A stretch of DNA of 64,000 nt from Paracoccaceae bacterium. GTDB taxonomy: Bacteria > Pseudomonadota > Alphaproteobacteria > Rhodobacterales > Rhodobacteraceae. Position numbers and translations under genes: made by a program. Shown here one piece after another: positions 19,272 to 28,136 of the stretch (position 1 is its first letter; every line of letters starts with the position of its first letter). The notes beneath the pieces are model-generated. The model worked only from the letters and a program-made list of their open reading frames with translations, did not search any database and was not told the DNA's origin. The stretch covers positions 672,001 to 736,000 of the forward strand of contig CP075370.1 of assembly GCA_019454225.1 (NCBI GenBank), written 5' to 3'.

Positions 19272-20363
19272 TTACTTCGCCAGAAGCGCGTTCAGCAGTT
19301 CCTGGCCGTATTCCTCGTTCGTCGACCGGCCGTCCGGCGACGGGGCGCCCCAGTAGTCCGGGCTCCATTCGATGGCGCGCGACACGTTGGCGGGATTGTT
19401 CGCCCAGTAGATGCTGACCGCTGGATCCGCCGCCTCGAACACCACGGACGAGGGCAGGGCGACCGGAAAGTTCGATGTCAATTCTGCCGCCCGCTCGGGC
19501 TCCAGCCGCCATGACAGAAGTTTCAGGGCGTTGTCGTAGTTCGGCGCGCCCTTGGGGATCGAGAAGAAGTCGTAGTAGACGAACCCCTGGTTCCACTCGA
19601 CCTCGATCGGCGCGCCTTCGAGCGCCAGCTTGCTGGTCGAGCCGGTGTAGGTCATGCACATGTCGGCCTCGCCATCCAGCAGCAGTTGCGGCGGCTGGGC
19701 CGAGGTTGTCCACCACTTGGCGATGTGGGGCTTGATCTCTTCGATCTTCTTCAGCGCGCGCTCCATGTCGAGCGGATAGAGCGCTTCCTTCTCGACGCCG
19801 TCGGCCATCAGCGCGGCTTCCATCACGAAGCGCGGCCAACCGGGCATGCAGCGCTTGCCCGGGAACTTCTCGACGTTCCAGAAGTCGGCCCAGCTTTTCG
19901 GGCCGTTCTCGGGCGGGAAGCGATCGGTGTTGTAGACAAGGCCAACCCCGATCACCTGCAACGCCACGCCCTTCGGCCGCTTCAGGTTGTCGGGCATTGC
20001 CGCCAGGGTCTTCTGTGCGCCTTCGGACAGCTTGCTGTAGTCGATGTCTGCCAGGCAGCAATCGCCCAGAAGTTTGGTTTCCTGATCGAATATGAACGTC
20101 AGGTCCCATTCGGTTCGACCGGCTTCGACCTGTGCCTTGATCCGCGGGCCGGACCGGGCCTCTTGCACGGTCACGACCTCGATGCCGGTTTCCTTGGTGA
20201 AGGGGTCGTACATCACCTTGCGCAGCGCCTCGCCATAGCCACCGCCGGGGTCCTGCATGACCACCTGCGTGCTCTGCGCGGCCGCGGGCGCCACCCAGCC
20301 TGCCACCAGAACGGCAGCGGCCAGTGCCGACACCGAACCCTTCAGGAATGTCCGTCCAAGCAT
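19272..20363 (-). CDS. ABC importer periplasmic binding protein, spermidine/putrescine (PotD) type
   Basis: The 363-residue protein has an N-terminal signal (MLGRTFLKGSVSALAAAVLV, cleavage after AAAQS or nearby) and the type of extracellular binding fold used by PotD/PotF and Fe3+-type systems: VVMQDPGGGYGEALR at the mature start, YNTDRFP and PKSWADFWN in the hinge region. A longer frame reaches 20489, but the ATG at 20363 is preceded by GAGGAGGA and begins a proper signal peptide. It is the last gene of an ATPase-permease-binding protein operon. The ligand is unknown; the shared control region suggests the substrate of the 23.6-36.7 kb pathway. Confidence 0.9.
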   Translation of the reverse strand: MLGRTFLKGSVSALAAAVLVAGWVAPAAAQSTQVVMQDPGGGYGEALRKVMYDPFTKETGIEVVTVQEARSGPRIKAQVEAGRTEWDLTFIFDQETKLLGDCCLADIDYSKLSEGAQKTLAAMPDNLKRPKGVALQVIGVGLVYNTDRFPPENGPKSWADFWNVEKFPGKRCMPGWPRFVMEAALMADGVEKEALYPLDMERALKKIEEIKPHIAKWWTTSAQPPQLLLDGEADMCMTYTGSTSKLALEGAPIEVEWNQGFVYYDFFSIPKGAPNYDNALKLLSWRLEPERAAELTSNFPVALPSSVVFEAADPAVSIYWANNPANVSRAIEWSPDYWGAPSPDGRSTNEEYGQELLNALLAK

Positions 20364-20397
20364 GTCATCCTCCTCTAATGTTCCGCCTGGTTTTCCG

Positions 20398-22176
20398 TCA
20401 CGCCGCCCCGCGCGACCGGGCAAGAACCGGCCGTGCAAGGATGATCCCACCGACGACCAGCAGGACCTCGAGCGTCGAGACCACCGCAAGCACCGGATTG
20501 AGCTGATAGTTGATGTCCGCCCACAGCATGAGGGGCAGGGTCCGCAGCTGGGCGCTGGACAGGAACAGCGACAGGACCAGCTCGTCGAATGAATGCAGGA
20601 ACGAGAAGAACACCGCCGCTGCCAGGCCCGGCGCGATGGCGGGCAGGGTGACCGTGCGGAATACGGTCACGGGCGATGCGCCATGCACTGCCGCGCTCTG
20701 TTCAAGCTTCGGATCGACGGATTGCAGCGCGGCCGAAACGATGATCACCACGATGGGCAGGCCACCGATGGCATGGGCGGCCGCGAGGCCCCAGATGGTG
20801 CCGACCATGTCGAACCGCAGGAACAGGCTGTAGAGCGAAAGGCCAAGCACCACCGGCGGCACGATCACCGGGCTGACCAGCAGCAGCATGATCGCGGACT
20901 TGTAGCGGATGCGGCTGCGGACGATCCCCATGGCGGCCGCGGAACCCAGGGTCACGGCCATGCAGGCCGACAAGGCGGCGATCAGCGCGGAGTTCCAGAA
21001 CGCGCGCATCCATGTGGAGTCGGAGAAGAATTTTTCGTACCAGCGAAGTGAGTAGTCTGGCGGCGGAAAGGTCAGGTAGCTGGCGCTGCTGAACGAGATG
21101 ATGATGACCACAAGGATTGGCAGGATCAGCGCGGCAACCACGAAGCCGCCCATGAGCCGCACCGTCCAGGTGCCGAAACCGGCATGCAGCCGACCGAGCA
21201 GTCGTAGCAGCGGCCAGCCCACGAGGTCGGCCAGCACCATGCCCAAGGTGCGTGAACGACCGGCGGCGCCGCGTTTCGATGCCACGGGTGGGGCGGCGTC
21301 GGTCAGCTTCCTGCCGCCCCAGATGAACTCGAACCCCATGAAGCGTCCGGCCACGGCGACGACGGCAAGCGTGATCACCAGAAGCACGACCGCCAGTGCC
21401 TGAAGAAAACCCTCAGAGGTCACGAAATCGGCCTGCTGGGTGATATGCATGGCGAACATCTGGTCACCTGGTCCGCCGAGAAGCGTCGGGGTGATGAAGA
21501 AGCCGAGCGCGCTGACAAAGACCAGCAGGAAGCCCGCGCCGATCCCCGGCAGGGTCAGCGGCAGCAGGATGCGCCAGAACACGGCGATCGGCCCCGCGCC
21601 GCTGGCCACCGCCGCGCGCGTCAGGCTCTGGTCAAGTCGCGCGACGCTGGCATAGATGCTGAGTACCATCAGCGGCAGCAGCACGGCTGTCATCCCAAGC
21701 AGGACGGTGCCGCGGTTGAACAGAAGCGCCATGGGCTCGTCAAAGATGCCGAGCCAGACCGCCAGCTTGTTGACTGGCCCGTTGCGGCCCAGAAGCACCA
21801 TCCAGGCATAGGTGCGGATCAGGATGGCGATGAAGTAGGGTAGCACGATCGCGGTGGCGATCAGCACCTGAACAATGCCCTTGCTGCGATGGATCAGCAG
21901 CGCGGTGGGATAGCCGAACAGCAGGCACAGGCAGGCCACCGTCACCGAGATCTTGATCGTGCGGACCAGGGATTCCCAGTAGAGCGGAACGGCGAACACG
22001 CGTTCGAAATGCTGCCACCAGGTCTCGCCGCCAAAGCTGATGCGCGTAAGGTCGATCAGCGGCAGCAGGTATATGAACCCGAGGAAGCCGACCGCCGGAA
22101 CCAGCAGCAACGCCGGATCGCTCAGCCGGTCCGACAACACGCGCCGCGCGGGCGTGGACAACGACGCCTCGGTCAT
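20398..22176 (-). CDS. Fused ABC transporter permease (PotB-PotC-like in one chain)
   Basis: At 592 residues this is about twice the usual permease length. It contains two membrane halves, each with the EAA-type cytoplasmic loop: AAVASGAGPIAVFWRILLP near residue 190 and SAAVHGASPVTVFRTVTLP near residue 500. They are joined by a charged linker around residues 285-325 (RKLTDAAPPVASKRGAAGRS). One chain therefore supplies both PotB- and PotC-like halves. The start at 22176 overlaps the ATPase stop (ATGA); an ATG five codons upstream is less likely. It is the translocation channel of the importer. Confidence 0.92.
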   Translation of the reverse strand: MTEASLSTPARRVLSDRLSDPALLLVPAVGFLGFIYLLPLIDLTRISFGGETWWQHFERVFAVPLYWESLVRTIKISVTVACLCLLFGYPTALLIHRSKGIVQVLIATAIVLPYFIAILIRTYAWMVLLGRNGPVNKLAVWLGIFDEPMALLFNRGTVLLGMTAVLLPLMVLSIYASVARLDQSLTRAAVASGAGPIAVFWRILLPLTLPGIGAGFLLVFVSALGFFITPTLLGGPGDQMFAMHITQQADFVTSEGFLQALAVVLLVITLAVVAVAGRFMGFEFIWGGRKLTDAAPPVASKRGAAGRSRTLGMVLADLVGWPLLRLLGRLHAGFGTWTVRLMGGFVVAALILPILVVIIISFSSASYLTFPPPDYSLRWYEKFFSDSTWMRAFWNSALIAALSACMAVTLGSAAAMGIVRSRIRYKSAIMLLLVSPVIVPPVVLGLSLYSLFLRFDMVGTIWGLAAAHAIGGLPIVVIIVSAALQSVDPKLEQSAAVHGASPVTVFRTVTLPAIAPGLAAAVFFSFLHSFDELVLSLFLSSAQLRTLPLMLWADINYQLNPVLAVVSTLEVLLVVGGIILARPVLARSRGAA

Positions 22177-23327
22177 GTCAGCACCCAGCAATCTTCGGCG
22201 CCCCAGCCCACATGCAACGTGTCGCCGACAGAGGGCAGGGGGCGGCGGGCAGTGTCGGTGCAGCGGATCAGCAGGGTTTCGCCTCCATCCAGCCGCACCT
22301 CGATGCGCAGCGTCTCGCCCAGAAACAGGGCGGAGATGACGGTGGCGGAAATGCTGTTCGGCCGTGGTTCATCCGTGATGGCGATGCGTTCGGGGCGCAC
22401 CAGCACTGTGGCGCGGCCGATATCGAACGACTCGCGGCTTTCGGCCTGAAAGACGTAACCCCCCCGGCTGCGCAGCGTCATCGTGCGACCGCGCTTCTGC
22501 ACAACCTCGGCGTCGATCAGGTTGCTTTCGCCCACGAACGAGGCGACGAAACGGTTCTCCGGATGGCGATAGATCTCGGACGGGCGTCCGACCTGAACAA
22601 TGCGCCCGGCATCCATGACGGCGATCCGGTCGCTCATTGTCAGGGCTTCGCTCTGGTCGTGGGTTACGAACAGGATCGTGCTGCCGATTGTCTGGTGCAG
22701 TTCGCGGATCTCGATCTGGATCGACTCGCGCAGGCGCCGGTCGAGCGCGCTGAGGGGTTCGTCCATCAGAACCACCTTGGGGCGCATCACGATCGCACGG
22801 GCGATGGCCACGCGCTGTTGCTGGCCGCCCGACATCTCGGACGGCAACTTGCGGGCGTGTTCGGACAGACGCATGATTTCCAGCGTTTCCGCGACCCGCC
22901 GTTCGGTCGTGGCGCGGTCCACCCCCGCCATGCGCAGCGGAAAGGCGACGTTCTGGTTGACCGTCATGTTGGGGAACAGGGCATAGCTCTGGAACACCAT
23001 GCCGAAGCCGCGCCTGTGGGTCGGCACGTTGTTGATGGGGCGCCCGTCGACCAGGATCTCGCCGGAATCGATCCGCTGGAATCCGGCGAGCAGGTTCAGC
23101 AGCGTGGTCTTGCCGCTGCCCGAGGGGCCAAGCAGGGTGATGAACTCGCCCGGTTCGATCGCAAGGCTGACACGATCGGTCGCGCGAAAGCCGCCATAGG
23201 TCTTGACCACATCGCGGATCGCGATGCCCGAGCCGATGACAGCCGATCTTCCGGTGCGGTCCTTCTGCATACCTGGGTTGGCCTGGCCGCCCTGGCGAGC
23301 GGAACGGTGCGGCGAACTGTCAGACAC
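22173..23327 (-). CDS. ABC importer ATP-binding protein, PotA type
   Basis: The 384-residue protein has Walker A GPSGSGKTT (residues 67-75), a Q-loop FQSYALFPNM, signature MSGGQQQR, Walker B VVLMDEPLSALD and the H-loop FVTHDQSEA. A C-terminal TOBE domain of about 110 residues follows, typical of spermidine/putrescine and Fe3+ importers. It energises the fused permease. The start is a GTG with GGGGAGG six bases upstream. It is the first gene of its operon, with an inverted repeat at 23343-23359 in its leader. Confidence 0.95.
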   Translation of the reverse strand: MSDSSPHRSARQGGQANPGMQKDRTGRSAVIGSGIAIRDVVKTYGGFRATDRVSLAIEPGEFITLLGPSGSGKTTLLNLLAGFQRIDSGEILVDGRPINNVPTHRRGFGMVFQSYALFPNMTVNQNVAFPLRMAGVDRATTERRVAETLEIMRLSEHARKLPSEMSGGQQQRVAIARAIVMRPKVVLMDEPLSALDRRLRESIQIEIRELHQTIGSTILFVTHDQSEALTMSDRIAVMDAGRIVQVGRPSEIYRHPENRFVASFVGESNLIDAEVVQKRGRTMTLRSRGGYVFQAESRESFDIGRATVLVRPERIAITDEPRPNSISATVISALFLGETLRIEVRLDGGETLLIRCTDTARRPLPSVGDTLHVGWGAEDCWVLT

Positions 23328-23342
23328 TGAAACCTCCCCATT

Positions 23343-23359
23343 GTTCCATAATATAGAAC
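23343..23359. promoter_or_regulatory. Inverted-repeat operator, ABC importer side
   Basis: GTTCCATAATATAGAAC is an inverted repeat with GTTC/GAAC ends and a near-symmetric AT centre. It lies about ten bases downstream of a predicted leftward promoter and just before the ATPase ribosome-binding site. A near-copy occurs at 23539-23555. Size and position suit an IclR-family repressor site; this assignment is inferred. Confidence 0.7.
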
Positions 23360-23374
23360 ACTATTCCGTATTTC

Positions 23375-23402
23375 ATTCTCTGACATGTTTTGCTTTTGTC
23401 AA
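23375..23402 (-). promoter_or_regulatory. Predicted promoter of ABC importer operon
   Basis: On the minus strand TTGACA (23402-23397) is followed after 16 bases by GAGAAT (23380-23375), a four-of-six match to a sigma-70-type -10 box. Transcription would begin near 23368, putting the inverted repeat immediately downstream, where a bound repressor would block elongation or open-complex formation. Confidence 0.45.
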
Positions 23403-23493
23403 GCCGTTCCGTGATGGCGCCGGTCAAAACCGTCAAGCGCAACCATATGCAAACGAAACAGATTTTCTTTTCCAAAGGTTACGGGGAATCCAG

Positions 23494-23523
23494 TTGACAC
23501 CGAACGCGACCGGCGCTTATTCT
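23494..23523 (+). promoter_or_regulatory. Predicted promoter of CoA-transferase operon
   Basis: TTGACA (23494-23499) and TATTCT (23518-23523) are separated by 18 bases. The second inverted repeat begins about 10 bases after the likely start point. This geometry mirrors the leftward promoter, which supports coordinate control of both operons. Confidence 0.5.
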
Positions 23524-23538
23524 GAAAAGCGGAAATGC

Positions 23539-23555
23539 GTTCCAATATATAGAAC
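23539..23555. promoter_or_regulatory. Inverted-repeat operator, CoA-transferase side
   Basis: GTTCCAATATATAGAAC matches the site at 23343-23359 except for a one-base shift in the AT core. It lies between the predicted rightward promoter and the first gene of the long operon. The two copies are 196 bases apart, start to start, which would also allow looping. Confidence 0.7.
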
Positions 23556-23615
23556 AAGAGATGACTGCCGGTGGTGATGGCCTATCCCAATCATCGCTGC
23601 GGAAGGGGGGGTGGG

Positions 23616-24413
23616 GTGCAGGACGACCTTCGCAGACTTGCCGGACACATCGAGGCAGGCATGCGCATCGCGCTGCCCGTCGACTATGCCGGCGTGTCGA
23701 TGGCCATGACGCGGCCGATCATCGAGCGTGCTGCCGGCGACCTGCACCTGGTCTGCGTTCCCACCGGTGGGTTGCAGGTGGATCAGCTGATCGGTGCGGG
23801 ACTGGTGCGTACGGTGGAAACAAGTGCCGTGACACTGGGTGAGGCGGGCGGTGCGCCGCAGTTCGCGCGTGCAGTCAGTGCGGGCGCCATCCTGATGCGC
23901 GACGCAACCTGCCCGGCAATTCACGCGGGCCTGATGGCTGCGCAGAAGGGCGTGCCCTTCATGCCGATTCGCGGCCTGATCGGGACCGATGTGCTGCGCT
24001 ACCGCGACGACTGGCGGGTGATCGACAACCCGCTTGCGGATGGTGGCGACCCGATCGTGCTGATTCCGGCGATACGGCCTGACCTGACGGTCTTTCATGC
24101 CCCCATGGCCGACCGCGCGGGCAACGTCTGGATCGGGCGTCGGCGGGAACTGGCGGCCATGGCCTATGCCTCGGCAATCACCATCGTCACGGTCGAGCGG
24201 GTGGTCGACGAGAGCCTGCTTGCCAACGAGACGACCGCGGCTGGAACGCTGCCCGCGCTGTACGTCACCGATCTGGCGGTGGCGCCCGGAGGTGCCCGGC
24301 CCTATGGCCTCTGGGGCGAGTATGCCGCGGACACCGCCGAAATCGTGCGGTATGCGGCAGCGGCGCGCAGCGCCGAGGGGTTCGCCGCCTATATGGCCGG
24401 GGTGCCGGCATGA
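23616..24413 (+). CDS. CoA-transferase alpha subunit (family I, glutaconate CoA-transferase-like)
   Basis: The 265-residue product matches the alpha subunit of two-subunit CoA-transferases: HLVCVPTGGLQVDQLIGAGLV in the N-terminal half and FHAPMADRAGNVWIG later. Partnered with the next gene, it would move CoA onto a carboxylic acid substrate. The start is uncertain. The GTG at 23616 has a strong purine-rich site (GGAAGGGG, 23601-23608); in-frame GTG/ATG codons at 23571 and 23577 would add about 15 unconserved residues. It is the first gene of the long plus-strand operon and overlaps the beta gene by four bases. Confidence 0.88.
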   Translation: MQDDLRRLAGHIEAGMRIALPVDYAGVSMAMTRPIIERAAGDLHLVCVPTGGLQVDQLIGAGLVRTVETSAVTLGEAGGAPQFARAVSAGAILMRDATCPAIHAGLMAAQKGVPFMPIRGLIGTDVLRYRDDWRVIDNPLADGGDPIVLIPAIRPDLTVFHAPMADRAGNVWIGRRRELAAMAYASAITIVTVERVVDESLLANETTAAGTLPALYVTDLAVAPGGARPYGLWGEYAADTAEIVRYAAAARSAEGFAAYMAGVPA

Positions 24414-25165
24414 TCCACGCAACGCCCCGTGAAATCCTGATCGCGGCGATTGCCGACCTGCTGGACGGGGTGCGCCACGTGGCTGTCGGCGCCTCGTCAC
24501 CGATTCCGGCCGCAGCGGCGATGCTGCTGCGCGCCCGGAATGGCCGCAGGGGTGCGCCCGATGTCCGGATCTCGATCCTCGGGTCGGTCGAGCACAATTT
24601 CTTCACCAACGGGTCGGCTGAGCTGTTCGATTGCGCCGGGCAGGGCCGCATCGACGCATTCTTTCTGGGGGGTGGCCAGATCGACGGCCAGGGCAACGTG
24701 AATCTGGTTGGCGCTGGCGACTATCCGCAAACGGCTGTCCGGTGGCCGGGGTCGTTCGGGTCGGCCTATCTGTATTTCGTGGTGCCCCGTGTCATCCTGT
24801 TCCGCGAAGAGCACACGCCCCGCGTTCTGGTCGAGAGGGTCGACTTTGTCAGCGCCCCGGGCACCAGTCCGCCGGGTGTGCACCGCACGGGTGGCCCGAT
24901 CGCCCTTGTTACCGGCAAGGCGCTGTTCGGCTTTGACCGCGATCGTCCGGGCTTTACGCTGCGGTCGGTGCATCCTGGCCATGACCTGACAGATGTGCTT
25001 GACGCGACCGGGTTCGGCTTCCGCCACGACGCCGAACCGCCCGAAACACCGGCGCCGGACCCGGACACGCTGGCCCTGCTGCGTGGCCGCGTGCTGGACG
25101 AGTTGGGGGAAACCTATCCTGCCTATGCCGCCGATCTGCGCCGCGAGACCACCGATTCCGACTGA
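24410..25165 (+). CDS. CoA-transferase beta subunit (family I)
   Basis: The 251-residue protein is the beta-type partner of the preceding subunit. It shows FFLGGGQIDGQGNVNLVGAGDY, the region that in characterised relatives follows the catalytic glutamate segment; here SVEHNFFTNGSAEL lies where that segment is expected. It overlaps the alpha gene (ATGA). Family members activate dicarboxylic or beta-keto acids using acetyl- or succinyl-CoA. The substrate of this pair is unknown. Confidence 0.85.
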   Translation: MIHATPREILIAAIADLLDGVRHVAVGASSPIPAAAAMLLRARNGRRGAPDVRISILGSVEHNFFTNGSAELFDCAGQGRIDAFFLGGGQIDGQGNVNLVGAGDYPQTAVRWPGSFGSAYLYFVVPRVILFREEHTPRVLVERVDFVSAPGTSPPGVHRTGGPIALVTGKALFGFDRDRPGFTLRSVHPGHDLTDVLDATGFGFRHDAEPPETPAPDPDTLALLRGRVLDELGETYPAYAADLRRETTDSD

Positions 25166-25193
25166 ACCACCGAACCGAACGACTGGACGTTGC

Positions 25194-26390
25194 ATGTTTT
25201 CCCAAGGTTCCCTTGCCGATCTGAAGGTCATTGATGCCAGCCGTGTGCTGGGCGGCCCCTATGCGGGGCAGGTGCTGGCCGATCACGGCGCCGACGTGAT
25301 CAAGCTGGAACCCCCGGCGGGCGACGAAACCCGCGGCTGGGGGCCGCCCTTCCTGGACGGGACGGCCAGCTATTTCCTGGGCCTGAACCGGAACAAGCGC
25401 GGCATGGCGCTGGACATGTCACGGCCTGCGGGGCGCGAGGTGCTGCTGCATCTGCTGGCGACGGCGGACGTGTTCATCGAGAACTTCAAGACGGGCACGC
25501 TGGAACGCTGGGGGATCGGGCAAAACGAACTGTCCGAGCGCTTTCCCCGCCTGATCCATTGCCGCATCTCGGGCTTTGGCGCCGACGGCCCGATGGGCGG
25601 GCTGCCCGGTTATGATGCGGCGATCCAGGCCACCTGCGGAATCATGAGCGTCAATGGAGAACTGGGGGGCGCGCCGCTGCGCGCGGGCCTGCCGGTGGTC
25701 GACATGGTGACCGGGCTGAACGCGGTGATCGGCATCCTTGCCGCGCTGCACGAACGCCAGACCAGCGGCCGCGGGCAGTTCGTCGAGGCCGCGCTTTATG
25801 ATTGCGGCGTGTCGCTGCTGCATCCGCATCTGCCCAACTACTATCTCTCGGGCAAGGTCGCCGCGCCCTCGGGGAACGCCCATCCGAACATCTGCCCCTA
25901 TGACACGTTCGCCACCGGCACCGACCCGGTGTTCCTGGCAGTCGGCAACAACCGCCAGTTCGAGACATTGTGTGACGTGATCGGTCGCCCCGATCTGCCG
26001 GGCGATCCGCGCTTTGCCACCAACGGCGACCGGAATATCCACCGCGACTCGCTGAAAACCGAACTGGAGGCGGCGCTTGCGGCCTTCGAATGCGCAACGC
26101 TTGTCGAACGCCTGATCACGGCGGGGGTGCCCTGCGGTGCCGTGCGCACCATCGACCAGGTGGTGGATGATCCGCATACCCGCCACCGCGAGATGGTGGT
26201 GGATATCGGCGCCTATCGCGGCACCGGCAGCCCGATAAAGCTGTCGCGCACGCCTGCGACCTATCGGTTGGCGCCGCCCCGTTTCGCCGAACATACGTCC
26301 GAGATCCTTGCCGAACACGCACTTGACGGCGAGGGCCTGCGCGACGTTCTGCCGGGGCTTGGCCCGACAGCGACCGCAAAGACGGCCTGA
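25194..26390 (+). CDS. CaiB/BaiF (class III) CoA-transferase
   Basis: The 398-residue protein shows the class III CoA-transferase pattern: VIDASRVLGGPYAGQVLADHGADVIKLE at the N-terminus and NRNKRGMALDM. An aspartate at about residue 169 (GLPVVDMVTGLNA) matches the position of the catalytic acid of the family. It is a second, mechanistically different CoA-transferase right after the two-subunit one, which suggests two CoA-ester exchange steps or two acids. The start at 25194 is chosen because an upstream extension would overlap the beta subunit. Eleven bases separate it from the dehydrogenase that follows. Confidence 0.9.
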   Translation: MFSQGSLADLKVIDASRVLGGPYAGQVLADHGADVIKLEPPAGDETRGWGPPFLDGTASYFLGLNRNKRGMALDMSRPAGREVLLHLLATADVFIENFKTGTLERWGIGQNELSERFPRLIHCRISGFGADGPMGGLPGYDAAIQATCGIMSVNGELGGAPLRAGLPVVDMVTGLNAVIGILAALHERQTSGRGQFVEAALYDCGVSLLHPHLPNYYLSGKVAAPSGNAHPNICPYDTFATGTDPVFLAVGNNRQFETLCDVIGRPDLPGDPRFATNGDRNIHRDSLKTELEAALAAFECATLVERLITAGVPCGAVRTIDQVVDDPHTRHREMVVDIGAYRGTGSPIKLSRTPATYRLAPPRFAEHTSEILAEHALDGEGLRDVLPGLGPTATAKTA

Positions 26391-26400
26391 GGACGCAACC

Positions 26401-27444
26401 ATGGACCAACTGACCGTCGGCATCATCGGTGACGGCTTCATGCAGCCGGAGTTCTTTGAACGGGCCTTGCGGGAACGCCTGACGGACCGGCCGCTGGACT
26501 TCCGTCGGATGGAGATCGACTGGCCGCTGCGGCGCCAGTCCACCAAACACGACCCGACGCTGCCGGTTGCAGAATTTGTCGGCCGCCCCGAAGAATACTT
26601 CGATTTCCTGGGCGATCTGGACGTTCTGGTTACCCATCTTGCCCCGATCACGGCCGACAGCCTTTGCCACGCGCCAAGGCTGCGCGTGATCGCGGTCTCG
26701 CGCGGCGGACCGGTGAACATCGAGATGTCGGCCGCGCGCGCGCGGGGCATAGCCGTGGTCAACACGCCGGGGCGCAATGCCTCGGCAGTGGCCGAATTCA
26801 CGGTGGCATCGCTGCTGGCGGAAACGCGCAACCTGATCCGGGGGCACCTGACGGTCGCGGCAGGCGAGTTCCGGCGCGAGTTCTATCATTTCGACCATGC
26901 CGGTCCGGAACTCCGCGAACTGACCGTCGGTATCGTGGGCTATGGCGACATCGGCACACGCGTGGCGCGCCTGCTGCGGCCCTTCGGCTGCGCCATTCTG
27001 GTTGCCGATCCGTTCAAGACGCTGACCGATGAGGATCGTGCGGCGGGGATCGAGAAGGTTCCTTTCGACGATCTGCTGGCACGATCGGATGTGGTGACGC
27101 TGCATCCAAGGGTGACGCCGCAGACGCGGGGCATGATCGGGCGGGACCAGATCGCGCGGATGAAGCGCGGCGCCTATATCGTCAACACCACGCGGGGGCA
27201 GGTACTGGACTACACGGCACTGCATGACGCGCTGGTTTCCGGGCACGTCAGGGGGGCGGCGCTGGACACATTCGACCCCGAGCCGCCGCCGCCCGACTGG
27301 CCGCTTCTGAAACTGCCGAACGTGACGCTGTCGCCGCATATCGCCGGGGCATCGCGCTTTTCCATTTCCAAGGCTGCGGCCATGATCGCCGAGGACATCG
27401 CGCGCATCCTCGACGGGCGGCCGCCGCTCTATCCCACACCATAG
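26401..27444 (+). CDS. D-isomer-specific 2-hydroxyacid dehydrogenase
   Basis: The 347-residue enzyme has a Rossmann motif VGIVGYGDIGTRVA (about residues 178-191) and the catalytic triad pattern of the family: arginine in NTTRGQVLD, a glutamate region near FDPEPPP, and histidine in LSPHIAGAS. It would reduce a 2-keto acid or oxidise a D-2-hydroxy acid with NAD(P). The N-terminal substrate domain is longer than usual, with an insertion around residues 35-60 (RRQSTKHDPTLPVAEFVG). Operon position suggests the intermediate is a hydroxy acid also seen by the FAD-linked oxidase at 34.5 kb. Confidence 0.9.
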   Translation: MDQLTVGIIGDGFMQPEFFERALRERLTDRPLDFRRMEIDWPLRRQSTKHDPTLPVAEFVGRPEEYFDFLGDLDVLVTHLAPITADSLCHAPRLRVIAVSRGGPVNIEMSAARARGIAVVNTPGRNASAVAEFTVASLLAETRNLIRGHLTVAAGEFRREFYHFDHAGPELRELTVGIVGYGDIGTRVARLLRPFGCAILVADPFKTLTDEDRAAGIEKVPFDDLLARSDVVTLHPRVTPQTRGMIGRDQIARMKRGAYIVNTTRGQVLDYTALHDALVSGHVRGAALDTFDPEPPPPDWPLLKLPNVTLSPHIAGASRFSISKAAAMIAEDIARILDGRPPLYPTP

Positions 27445-27453
27445 GGGCATGAC

Positions 27454-28131
27454 ATGACGAACGACGACCTGGCCTTGCGCAGCGACCTGATCGAGGCCTG
27501 CCGCAGCATGAACCGCCTTGGCATCAACAAGGGCACGTCGGGCAACATCAGCGTGCGCAGTGGCGACGGCTTCCTGATCTCGCCCACGGGCATCCCCTAT
27601 GACAAGCTGACACCTGACCATGTGGTGCAGATGAACTGGGACGCGACCTTCGCGGGTGACGTGCTGCCGTCCAGCGAATGGCGGTTCCACCGCGATTTGC
27701 TGCTGGCGCGGCCAGACCTGAATGCCGTGGTGCATACCCATTCGACCCACGCCACGACGCTTGCGATCATGGGGCGGGGCATACCGGCGATCCATTACGT
27801 CATCGCCGCTGCGGGCGGTGCCGACATCCGCTGCGCGCCCTACGAGATATTCGGGTCGCAGGAACTTGCCGACCGCGTGGTCACGGCAATGGAGGGGCGC
27901 CGTGCCTGCCTGCTCGCGCATCACGGGGTCATCACGGGTCATGTCTCGATCGCGCGCGCTCTGGCGCTGGCCGTGACGGTCGAGGAGCTGGCGCACCAGT
28001 ATCTGATGTGCCTGCCCTTCGGAGAACCGCCGGTTCTGTCCGAGGCGCAGATCGCCGAGGTTCTGGTCAAGTTCAAGTCCTACGGGCAGCAGGGCACTAC
28101 CGCCCTGGACGGGCTGCGACAGGCGTCCTGA
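27454..28131 (+). CDS. Class II aldolase/adducin-family protein, fuculose-phosphate-aldolase-like
   Basis: The 225-residue protein carries the zinc-aldolase hallmarks: NKGTSGNISVR, SSEWRFH with the catalytic glutamate near residue 74, VVHTHSTHAT with two zinc histidines, and LLAHHGVI with the third. In L-fuculose- and L-ribulose-type enzymes these cleave or epimerise a sugar phosphate. It is followed within six bases by an FGGY kinase, the typical pairing in which the kinase makes the aldolase substrate. Confidence 0.92.
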   Translation: MTNDDLALRSDLIEACRSMNRLGINKGTSGNISVRSGDGFLISPTGIPYDKLTPDHVVQMNWDATFAGDVLPSSEWRFHRDLLLARPDLNAVVHTHSTHATTLAIMGRGIPAIHYVIAAAGGADIRCAPYEIFGSQELADRVVTAMEGRRACLLAHHGVITGHVSIARALALAVTVEELAHQYLMCLPFGEPPVLSEAQIAEVLVKFKSYGQQGTTALDGLRQAS

Positions 28132-28136
28132 CGGTG

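Noticed and set aside
17061-19514. 817-codon open frame opposite the aldehyde dehydrogenase and IclR genes
   Set aside because: It spans two well-defined minus-strand genes and has no recognisable domain.
23561-23842. Frameshifted start of the CoA-transferase alpha subunit in another frame
   Set aside because: The ATG at 23561 has no suitably spaced ribosome-binding site and its frame diverges from the conserved protein; the GTG at 23616 explains the start without a frameshift.
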